Under the pieces are notes generated by a model. The model was given only the letters and a program-made list of their open reading frames with translations, had not been told where the DNA came from and did no database searches. A program made the position numbers and the translations under genes. A DNA stretch of 64,000 bases from Hippopus hippopus (lineage: Eukaryota; Mollusca; Bivalvia; Cardiida; Cardiidae): contig OX328113.1 of the NCBI GenBank assembly GCA_946811185.2, forward strand, positions 2,294,001-2,358,000, read 5' to 3'. Below are positions 48,236-56,050 of this stretch, in pieces (position 1 is the first letter of the stretch; every line of letters starts with the position of its first letter).

Positions 48236-50127
48236 CTAATAAGGAAAAGATAAAAATAAAAAAACGATTTACTCTGTACCAGTCAACATTTTAGACTTGT
48301 CTAACTTTAGAGCAATGTAGCTGAAAAATCTGAAGTTACTCAACTCTTTACCACACAATCCTGAATTTTAACGACCCTTAAGAAAGAAACCTTTTAAAAA
48401 TATTGTGGAGAAAAGGAGAAAATGCTGGTAACCAGCATTTCCTCCTTTTCCCACAACGTTTTCTACCCTTTTAGATACAGATTTCATCAATTGAGCCATA
48501 TTTTATTTGATGTCTGCAACAACTTTGAATTTGGACGCTGTGTAAATTTTTGTTGTTTGGGAAAGAGTTATATGATAGGACATGTCTTTAAAGATGCATA
48601 ATTACAGCAAGAGAGGAGAAAAAATCGCTGTTGAAATTTGATAGTTTGAAGAATGGTTCAGAATTAAGCAAGTCTATACATAAATAATGTACAAAAAAAT
48701 ACATGATGTAAACTCAAGGGATTTGTCTTCACTTTAAAACTGGAAACAACAACAGTGATGTCTTTGATGGCCACAAGAAAATGAAATGTATTTTCTGTAG
48801 GCCATAACCTGTGCAACCTTGCAGCCATCAGGGGCAACATTTGGCATGAAGATACAAGAATGATTATAGTTTCATAAAATAAAGATGTAATGGCTTAAAA
48901 ACTGGCCGAAAACGAGTATAGATGTATCTTTTACTGTTTACCAAACGACAAAATTTTAGACTAGTCCAAATTGAAAGCATTTGCAGACGACAAAATAAAT
49001 CTGACTGAAAAATTGAAATTTGTTTTGGGAAGGGTAGAAAACGTGGGAAGAAGAAAATGCTGGTTACCAGCATTTTCTCCTTTTCCCACAATGTTTTACA
49101 AAGGCTTCTTTCTCAGGGTCGTCAAAAGTCGGGATTGTGTGGTAAAGAGTTAAAAGCTTAAACATTCTAATATTTCACTGTCCGTCTGGCAAAGACTTGA
49201 AATAAACATGAAAACAATTTTCACAAAGAACTTTTGAGACATCTTTGACTTGATATTTTTACAGTCTGAATCTTGATCTCGGTCTTGTATGTTTTGGTGT
49301 GTGGTCTGAATCGTGATCTTGTGTGTTTTGGTGTGTGGTCTGAATCGTGATCTTGTGTGTTTTGGTGTGTGGTCTGAATCTTGATATTGTTCTTGTGTGT
49401 TCTGGTATGTGGTCTGAATTTTGGTCCTGTGTGTATTGGTGTGTGGTCTGAATCTCTGTTTTGTGTTTTGTGGTGTGTTGTCTGAATCTTGATCTTGGTC
49501 TTGTGTGTATTGGTGTGTGGAGGAGCATAGGGATGGGGGGGGGGGGGGAAGGGGGAGGGGGCAGAGATGCTGATTTAAACCAAAAAACTTTTTGCAGTCT
49601 GATCTCAGCATACACTGCTTTCCTTAAGAATCTAAAATGTTTTCTTCATCAATTTACATATTTACCCTTCGTAGACTACAAAAAGTTTACAACTTTGCCA
49701 AATTAACCACATTTTGCAGACAACAACCTAAATATGAACAAAATGATGATATTTTTGTTTTTTGAAATGGTATAAAACATTGTGGGAAAAAGAGAATAAA
49801 TGCTGGCTACATGTATTTTCTCCTTCTCAAAAATAAGTTTCAAAAGCCTTCTTCCTTGGGGTCATTAAAACACAAGATTGTTTGGTAAAAGTTAATGCTT
49901 TACCATACAATCCCCTCTATGAACGACCTTTGTGGAGAGGGCACCCGAAAAAGTGTTAGAAAAGGAGAAAATGCTGGTTACCAGCATTTTCTTCTTTTCC
50001 AACAGCGTTTTCTATCCTTTCAAAGACAAATTTGTCAATTTAGAAACATTCAATTTTGTCGTCTGCAAGTGTTTTCAATTTGGAAAAGTCTAAATTGTTT
50101 GGTTTGGTAAAGAGTTAATGAACATAC
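48236..50127. repeat. Intron of the PDZ-PH-PH gene, repeats
   Basis: A copies 48,340-48,570, 48,930-49,153, 49,705-49,890 and 49,892-50,118; P copy 48,590-48,932; the minisatellite at 49,264-49,518 is listed separately. The last A copy ends 9 bp from the splice donor. Confidence 0.7.
49264..49518 (+). repeat. Seven-copy GT-rich minisatellite
   Basis: Units of 34 or 40 bp beginning GTCTGAATCTTGATCTTG and ending GGTGTGTG, followed by a G-rich tract at 49,530-49,561. The strand is strongly G/T biased. Long minus-strand frames across it are artefacts. Confidence 0.9.
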
Positions 50128-50226
50128 CTGCATCAATGCCGGACACCACAGCAGGTTTACTGTCGAGAATATGTATCCCAAAACTGTCCCGGTCCGTCTT
50201 CTCTATGTTGTAAGTCTCCACGTTAT
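50128..50226 (-). CDS. PDZ-PH-PH gene, N-terminal half of PDZ
   Basis: Acceptor TTTTTAG, donor GTATGT. Encodes the carboxylate-binding loop as DSFGIHI and the PAVVSGIDAG strand-helix region of a PDZ domain. Copies of the A MITE lie about 10-16 bp from both exon ends. Confidence 0.88.
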
Positions 50227-51444
50227 CTAAAAATACAGTTTTAAACAACTGACCAAACAATCCTGAGTTTTATTGACTCTGAGGAAAAGACCTTTTGAAA
50301 ACACTGTGGGAAAAGGAGAAAATGCTGGTTACCAGCATTTTCTCCTTTGCCTACAAGGTTTACAAAAGCCTTCCTCATCACTGTCATTAAAACTTTGGAT
50401 TGTGTAGTACAAGGTTAAACATCCTTGCTAGCTAAAGAGTCACTCATTGTGTGGTAAAACAAGAAATTGTATCATTTTCCAACAGTATGCAAGCAGTTAC
50501 TCCTTTTCCCATTATGTTTAGCAAAGCCATCAGCTGGGATTGTATATACAATGTATATACAATATACACGATCCCAAGCAATTTGTCTAAATCTACACAG
50601 TGTATTGAAGATAGCCATCCATGGATTCAAGAATCCAATCGGACTTTAAAAAGAGTAAATAAAAACACCTTTCATGCATTCAGGATTCTAAACCCTTTAC
50701 CAAATGAAAAAAAAACAGACTGGACAAAAGTGACAGCATTTGCATACTGCAACTTAAACACGACTCTCTAACTGATATTTGCCTCTGGAAGGGAATTAAA
50801 CTATGTAGGGAAAGGAGAAATGCTGGTTAACAGCATTTTCTCTTTTTCCCACAAGGTGTACAAGAGCTTTCTTCATTATGGGTCGTTCAATCAGGGATTG
50901 TGTGGTAAAAGTTTAAACAACCTTGTAAGCTAAAAAGTCACTTAGTGTGTGGCAAAACAAGAAACTGTATCATTTTCCAACAGTATGCAAGGAGTTGCTA
51001 CTTTTCGGTTTTCCCATTATGTTTAGCAAAGCCATCAGCTGAGCCCAAATGGCACAGTGGATGGCATACAGGACTTCAGAACAGGAGGTCTCTGGGTCAA
51101 ATCCCAAGCCAGCTAATTTCTTTCCCAGGACTGATGATAGTCATTGCAACAGGATCCATTCCTCTCTCTCCGCTGACAATTGTTTCAACAATGGTTATGT
51201 TGGAAAGCAAACAATGGCTTTGGAAGGATATTGTGAGAGGTACTGGTAACAGAAACTCTAGGGAAGCATTGATAGGTGCACTGGCCACCACAATAAAGCT
51301 GAAATAATGTTGAAAATGGCATTAAACACCATACAATCTATCAATCAATAAATCATTTCCAAAGCCATTAGTTGCCAGCTCAAAAAGTTGCTTTTTGTAT
51401 AGTGATGGTTTGATAAAAGATTTTTCGACCAAAAAGCATCTCAC
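50227..51444. repeat. Intron of the PDZ-PH-PH gene, repeats
   Basis: A copies 50,243-50,416 and 50,690-50,920; C SINE 51,041-51,352. Two segments, about 50,450-50,530 and 50,940-51,035, are direct repeats of each other. Confidence 0.7.
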
Positions 51445-51633
51445 CATAAAATTTATGTGTATAGCGCCGATATTCCTGCTGGCTTTCGGCCCTCTGAACC
51501 AACCGCTTGTTGACAGAATTATATTGACTCCGAAATTCTTTTTCAGACACAGTGGTGGATGTTGAATGTTTTCGCTTGTTTTCATCTCCTGGAGAGAGTA
51601 GCGAGGAATTTGTTCCATTGCCAAATATGGTGT
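51445..51633 (-). CDS. PDZ-PH-PH gene, exon before the PDZ domain
   Basis: Acceptor TATTACAG, donor GTGAGA. The 189 bp encode a serine- and charge-rich linker (SPGDENKRKHSTSTT) and then a helical segment with NKRLVQRAESQQEYRRY. Phase 1 to the preceding and following exons agrees. Probably a flexible or coiled-coil connector. Confidence 0.8.
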
Positions 51634-52428
51634 CTGTAATATAGAACAAATTGTTTAACTCTTTACCACACAATCTTCAATTTTAACAACCCCCAACTGA
51701 AGAGAGGTTTTCAAAACATTGTGGGAAAAGAAAATTCTGGTAACCAGCATTTTCTCCTTTTCCCACCATGTTTTCTACCCCTTTCAAGTTAGAAATCATC
51801 ATATTGGATACTTTAACCATTTACCAAACTATCTAGTGTTTTAACAACCCTGAGGAAGTCAGCTTTTTGAAAACAATGTGGGAAAAGGAGAAAATACTGA
51901 TGGTAAGCATTTTCACCATTTCCCACAAAATTCTCTACCCTTTAATAAAGAAATTTCATCATATAAGCCAGAAAGCAGTCAGTAGCTTGGAAAGAATACG
52001 GTAAGAAGTACTGGTAAAAGGAATTCCAGGAAAAATTGATGGATTGTATGGGAGTTTAAAGCTGTTTTAATAGCTTTGGTCATATCAAGGCAGTCAGTAC
52101 ACCTACGCATGTGTTTCATGGCTTTCTTATACCAGTACTGACACAACTTTCTTTCCAAGCCACCAACTACTTATCTCACATGCATCAGAGGTGAGAGACA
52201 AAAAATTGCTGGAAAGAAAGTTTGCCTCAACTGGGTATTGAACTCACAATCACCAGGTCAAGGATCACATATGCTAGCCACTAAGCAACCAGGCTGAGCA
52301 AATTCCAGGAAAGAATAGGTGCACTGGCTGCAACAATTAACTTAAATTATGTTGAAAGCAGCATTAAACACCATACAAACAAACACCTGTGATTATTGAA
52401 AATACACATTTAAGCGTAAAAATCTTAC
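51634..52428. repeat. Intron of the PDZ-PH-PH gene, repeats
   Basis: A copies from 51,655 and 51,815 (22 bp from the exon at the near end), SINE tail pieces near 51,975-52,035, reverse M SINE 52,044-52,297. Confidence 0.65.
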
Positions 52429-52545
52429 CATTTTCGCAGGTTTCCAACCCAAGCTCTGAAAACGGTATATAATTATCTGGTTTGTCGGTATTTTTATCTC
52501 CGATGTATAACCATGTAGATTTCCTAAAACTTTCACGGTACACAC
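52429..52545 (-). CDS. PDZ-PH-PH gene, first visible exon
   Basis: Acceptor TTTTTCAG before 52,545, donor GTAAGA after 52,429. The 117 bp encode 38 full codons, containing STWLYIGDK and YIPFSELGLE, of no domain I recognise. The exon begins with the last two bases of a codon, so at least one coding exon precedes it. Confidence 0.75.
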
Positions 52546-53094
52546 CTGAAAAAGAAAAATAGCATAATCTAATTGGTAAACTCTTTACCAAACATTCCTG
52601 TCTTGTTACGAAACCAAGGAAAAACGGAAGAAGGCTTTTGAAAACATTATTGGAAAAGGAGAAAATGCTGATAACCAGCATTTTCTCCTTTTCCAATGTT
52701 TTCCATGATTCTTTCAAACACAAATGTCATCTTTTTACCAACATTTAACTTTTCTACAAACCCAAGAAAGAAGGCTCTTGAAAACATTGCTTTTGAAAAT
52801 ATTGCAGGAAAAATAATAAAATGCTGGTTAAGAGAATTTCTTCCTTTTCTACAATGTTTTCTACCCTTTCAAAAACAGATCTTATTATGTAGCACACATC
52901 TAATTTGGTGTCTACAAATGCTTTCAAGTTGGACCAGTCTACAATTTTGTTGCTTGGTAAACAGTTAATTTGCCATTTGTAAATGCTTTCAACACGGATC
53001 AGTCTAAAATTTAGTTATCTGGTACAGAGTGTGTTCTAGTTATTGGTCAGTTTAGCTAATAAGAACAATAGTGTAACAATCTAAGATACATATT
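52546..53094. repeat. A-family copies upstream of the first visible exon
   Basis: A copies at 52,575-52,735 and 52,740-52,968 and a further end fragment to 53,040. No exon is seen. Confidence 0.65.
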
Positions 53095-53288
53095 AACCCT
53101 TTATCACACTTATGTTGTGTTTGTGGAAAGTGTAGGTCAATATCGGACTGCACAGAACATGCAGTCTGATCTTTAATTTTCACTGTCCTCTACTGCATTA
53201 CATATTCTGGCCACAACAAGCTTGAAATAACAATATGTCTGATGTTTTTTCCAACTGAAAAGGTTGATTTCATTAATTCAGTGCGGTA
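53095..53288 (+). repeat. Long-variant F MITE, broken by the Polinton
   Basis: Starts TTAACCCTTTATCACAC and runs through the dyad to ATTCAGTGCGGTA, where the expected terminal ..GGGTTAA is missing. The missing end should reappear at the right flank of the Polinton. Confidence 0.7.
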
Positions 53289-53700
53289 AGTAGGTATATA
53301 TATACCCTTTCTAGCTTTTTTTTAATATTCTAGCTATTTTTTTGTTTTTTCTTATTTTTTCTTATTTTTTCCGATTTTCCATTTTATGAATTTTACGATT
53401 TTTTTGATTTCTATATTTCTATGAAAATCTATTTCCTCATAATTCTAAGAAAATAAATTTCCTCATATATTAACTCTCAGGTCATCTGGTTTAACAACGC
53501 ATCCACTAACCAACGCATCGATTAACAATTGTGTCCATTAACAATGCATCAACTAATGGGCCCCATGTGTCAACGCAGGATAAGTCCATGCATGAGGGAC
53601 CATCTAATTACTATAATCATTTTACCTTAAATTCAAAAATAAAGAAGTGAAAAAAATTTTTTGAATTTTAGTGATTTTTATTTTAGAGTAAAATAAAAAG
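53289..53700. repeat. Candidate left terminal region (TIR) of the Polinton
   Basis: This stretch has no gene. It opens with AGTAGG followed by a perfect 14-bp palindrome of TA repeats (53,293-53,306), then T-rich runs. At 53,496-53,559 there are four degenerate 16-bp repeats of the type AACGCATCCACTAACC. Polintons carry terminal inverted repeats of about 100-1000 bp, so part of this is probably the TIR, but the partner repeat is outside the window and its length cannot be measured. Confidence 0.55.
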
Positions 53701-54036
53701 ATGATTGACGTTAATAAATTTACATATTCAACCCTTAACAATATAGATGAAAATAAAGAAACTAAATATCTTTTTAATAATGGTGATGTACCTATATATA
53801 TAAATGGAAAATATGTATGTGGAGATAACACTGAATCAATTGAATTAATTAATAAACTCATAGACACAAAGAAATTTTATCATGAAGAGTTTTGTGTTAT
53901 ATGTTTTAAAAATAAACCTGATATAATATTTTTTAAATGTGGCCATAAATGTATATGTGAAGAATGTGATGAATTATATATAAATAATAAGTGTCCTATA
54001 TGTAGAACTACATCATCTATTAAAAGAAAAATTTAA
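53701..54036 (+). CDS. RING-finger protein of the Polinton (putative E3 ubiquitin ligase)
   Basis: A 111-residue protein with a C-terminal C3HC4 RING finger of the type seen at the C-terminus of IAP proteins. The eight ligands are visible as C65, C68, C80, H82, C86, C89, C98 and C101, with the usual CGH and CPIC signatures. The N-terminal 60 residues are acidic and polar and match nothing I recognise. RINGs of this class recruit an E2 enzyme, so a role in tagging host or element proteins with ubiquitin is likely. It is the leftmost gene of the element, on the plus strand, 46 bp before the next small ORF. The ATG follows an A-rich leader. A BIR or other partner domain is absent. RING assignment is firm; the target is unknown. 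Confidence 0.8.
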   Translation: MIDVNKFTYSTLNNIDENKETKYLFNNGDVPIYINGKYVCGDNTESIELINKLIDTKKFYHEEFCVICFKNKPDIIFFKCGHKCICEECDELYINNKCPICRTTSSIKRKI

Positions 54037-54082
54037 AAATTTGATTATATATATATATTAGTCATAATAATATATATATAAA

Positions 54083-54289
54083 ATGTCTTGTTGTTATTAT
54101 GAAGAATTTATGAGAAGATATACCAAACCAGATTTATTTAAGTTATATGAAAGTCTTGGATTAGCAATGCCTAATGAGAAAAGCATGAGAAATAAGAGTA
54201 AAAGAGATATAATTAATAAACTTCTTTCTAATGGAATTAGACCTGATTTATCTAGAAAACTAATTGGTAAAACGGGTTGGGTTTTTTAA
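54083..54289 (+). CDS. Small Polinton protein, weakly SAP-like
   Basis: A 68-residue basic protein starting MSCCYYEEF and ending GKTGWVF. The middle part (about residues 15-52) has the leucine and lysine spacing of a SAP-type helix-loop-helix DNA-binding motif, with KPDLFKLYESLGL and a later RDIINKLL helix, but this is only a resemblance. It starts seven bases after a run of TATATATA, the same leader style as the other genes of this element, which is the best evidence that it is real. It is co-oriented with the RING gene. Function unknown. Confidence 0.55.
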   Translation: MSCCYYEEFMRRYTKPDLFKLYESLGLAMPNEKSMRNKSKRDIINKLLSNGIRPDLSRKLIGKTGWVF

Positions 54290-54416
54290 AATAAATGGAT
54301 AAGATGATTTATATAAATGTATCATGTGTAGAAAGGAAACACATGTTAAACGACATCTTCATTAAAATATAAATATAACTTCTCATTTAGAAAGGAGTTA
54401 TATTTATTTAGTGTAA
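54290..54416. terminator. Convergent intergenic spacer with a hairpin
   Basis: The gap between the rightward RING/small-protein pair and the leftward fibre gene holds a 10-bp perfect inverted repeat, AAATATAACT at 54,371-54,380 and its complement at 54,396-54,405, separated by 15 nt. A hairpin in a convergent gap fits a shared 3' end or transcript separator. It also contains AT-rich poly(A)-like signals. Role inferred only from position. Confidence 0.4.
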
Positions 54417-55607
54417 TTATAAGTCTAACTCTATCAAAATAGATATGTAAGCGTGTGTTACATTACGAGTGTCTGTTCTCGAGATAAAGTTTACGATGTC
54501 ACATTGTTTTACCTCCAACGCCGTAGGAAAAACTGTACAGCTACAAGTTTCGTCCGCTTCTTTTTTAATAATAGAGTAATCAAGCGGCTCCACTCCGTTT
54601 ATCACTATACCAACATCTATCTCTTCTCCTCGTGCATTAGGATTATCTTTAACGACCATTAAACTTCCTCTTATGATTCTACCTGGAGCACTCATACAAT
54701 AACCCCCTAAACCATGCTTTCTACCTGAATTACCATTACCGAATGAAAACTCATAATTACCAGACCTTAATGGTCCGTTTTCTTCGGCCCACACGGTTAT
54801 AATAGGTTTAGGACCTATGAGAGAAGGAAGGGATACTTTTCTATCCACGTAGGATTTTGTCGCTAAATCTCTCTCTTCTACCGGGGTTGCCGCGTTTTTT
54901 ATAGAAAAACCTTGAAGGTATATGTCAGTCACCGCCATGAAACTCCCATCCGGATTTTTTATAATAGCTCCACCGTTATCAACATAATTTTTATTGACAG
55001 CAGAGTCATGGGATACAGGATTTGGTAACCCAGTAATCGAGTTACCATTCATATCTATTCCACCAGCCATTGAATAGGACCCATCTTGTTTTTTTGTTAA
55101 AGCTTTTTCACCCGCAGTAGCTGCCTCAATGGTGGTATCCACGTAAAACTTATTAGAGGCTTGGTCGTGTCTCGTGGGGGTTCCAAGATTGTTAATTACT
55201 CGTCCTCCCATTGAGATTGCATCATCTGCCTCATACCACCTTCCGTCTTTATAAACAAAGGCTCTATCAACATTATCCACATAATTTTTAGTAGCAGCTT
55301 CACTCGGTTCTGTTGGGTCCTTAACATTTCTTATCGGATTAAAACCCATATTTAAATATCCAGTAATGTGGTATCCGCCGTTTTCATCCAACAACCCTGA
55401 GTTGGTATCAACATAAGCCTTAGTTGCTGCATCTTGAGGATTTACTGGATTACTAACCCTCGTTAATGTATTACCGTTCATGTTTATAGACCCAGTAACA
55501 ACAGTTGTTCCATCTTTACGTAAAAAATTATTATTTATGTAAGCGAGTGACACACCATCATCGCTTATTTTATCATCTTTCATTCTTCCAAATTTATTAA
55601 CAGGCAT
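54417..55607 (-). CDS. Phage-tail-fibre-like repeat protein of the Polinton
   Basis: A 396-residue protein with five imperfect repeats of about 45-50 residues, each ending in a (T/N)KxYVD motif: roughly residues 42-67, 86-111, 132-157, 185-210 and 229-255. Each repeat contains a block like NMNGNxLTxxxNP. This is the shaft pattern of tailed-phage fibre proteins. The last 140 residues (from about 257) form a separate, glycine-containing, probably beta-rich domain. Fibre repeats of this kind trimerise and carry a C-terminal receptor-binding head, so a virion spike is a reasonable inference. The gene is leftward, 16 bp downstream of the protease gene, and its ATG follows a TATAAAA-type leader. 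It is intact. There is no phage context, so bacterial contamination is unlikely. Confidence 0.75.
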   Translation of the reverse strand: MPVNKFGRMKDDKISDDGVSLAYINNNFLRKDGTTVVTGSINMNGNTLTRVSNPVNPQDAATKAYVDTNSGLLDENGGYHITGYLNMGFNPIRNVKDPTEPSEAATKNYVDNVDRAFVYKDGRWYEADDAISMGGRVINNLGTPTRHDQASNKFYVDTTIEAATAGEKALTKKQDGSYSMAGGIDMNGNSITGLPNPVSHDSAVNKNYVDNGGAIIKNPDGSFMAVTDIYLQGFSIKNAATPVEERDLATKSYVDRKVSLPSLIGPKPIITVWAEENGPLRSGNYEFSFGNGNSGRKHGLGGYCMSAPGRIIRGSLMVVKDNPNARGEEIDVGIVINGVEPLDYSIIKKEADETCSCTVFPTALEVKQCDIVNFISRTDTRNVTHAYISILIELDL

Positions 55608-55623
55608 TTTTTTTTATATAGTA

Positions 55624-56040
55624 CTAAAAAAGTTTATTTAAAACATTTTGAAACCTGTTACCCATGGATAACTCTTTTAGAATGTACAAACATAAATGAC
55701 CGCAAAATACTTGCCCAGCTTGTTGTAATTGGTCAGTATTGTACTGTATTGGGCTTTTTAAATAATCTCGAATTTCAATAGGTGGTTGTATGCCATAACT
55801 ATCAAAATAAATTTTAGTTTTACCATTTTTATACCAAGCGACCCAATGTGTACCAGGTCCACCACTTTTATCAAAGTTTACTATACCACATTCTTTTTTA
55901 CTCGGTTTTCTCGGTAATGTATCTAGTAAAAAAACTCCGCTAAAATAAGGAATCTTTAATCTTTTTGTGGCACCCTCTAATTCGAAATTGTTCAACGGTT
56001 TATTCGGTAAAATTACGTTTTCAATCGAAATATTTGACAT
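55624..56040 (-). CDS. Adenain-like cysteine protease (peptidase family C5)
   Basis: The maturation protease that cleaves capsid precursors in adenoviruses and Polintons. With the start at 56,040 the protein has 138 residues. The catalytic triad is visible in the C5 order: H65 in GTHWVAW, D80 in YFDSYG and C113 in FCGHLC, with Q107 or Q110 as the likely oxyanion glutamine. An upstream in-frame ATG at 56,097 would add 19 residues but overlap the integrase gene; the 56,040 ATG is preferred because TATAAAAAA lies directly in front of it, like the other genes. Eleven bases separate it from the integrase stop. It is shorter than adenoviral adenain (about 204 residues), in line with Polinton homologues. 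No break is seen. Confidence 0.9.
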   Translation of the reverse strand: MSNISIENVILPNKPLNNFELEGATKRLKIPYFSGVFLLDTLPRKPSKKECGIVNFDKSGGPGTHWVAWYKNGKTKIYFDSYGIQPPIEIRDYLKSPIQYNTDQLQQAGQVFCGHLCLYILKELSMGNRFQNVLNKLF

Positions 56041-56050
56041 TTTTTTATAG

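Larger units (their letters stand above)
40141..52545 (-). other. Host gene: nine 3' exons encoding a PDZ-PH-PH protein
   Basis: Reading the minus strand, nine exons can be joined with consistent phases and GT-AG introns into 403 residues and a TAG stop. The order is an unidentified N-terminal part, a PDZ domain split over two exons, a first PH domain split over two exons, and a second PH domain split over three, the last ending at the C-terminus. PDZ binds C-terminal peptides and PH binds phosphoinositides, so the product is probably a membrane-recruited scaffold or adaptor. I cannot name the orthologue. The first visible exon starts at a splice acceptor, so further exons lie upstream, and none is seen between 52,546 and 53,288. 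The Polinton therefore probably sits in an intron of this gene. Confidence 0.85.

Noticed and set aside
49150..49615. Two long minus-strand frames with repeated QTTHQNTQD-like units
   Set aside because: They follow the 34/40-bp minisatellite; the repetitive protein is a by-product.
54417..55607. Bacterial or phage contamination because of tail-fibre repeats
   Set aside because: The gene lies between Polinton genes with the same composition and start signal, in eukaryotic repeat-rich DNA.
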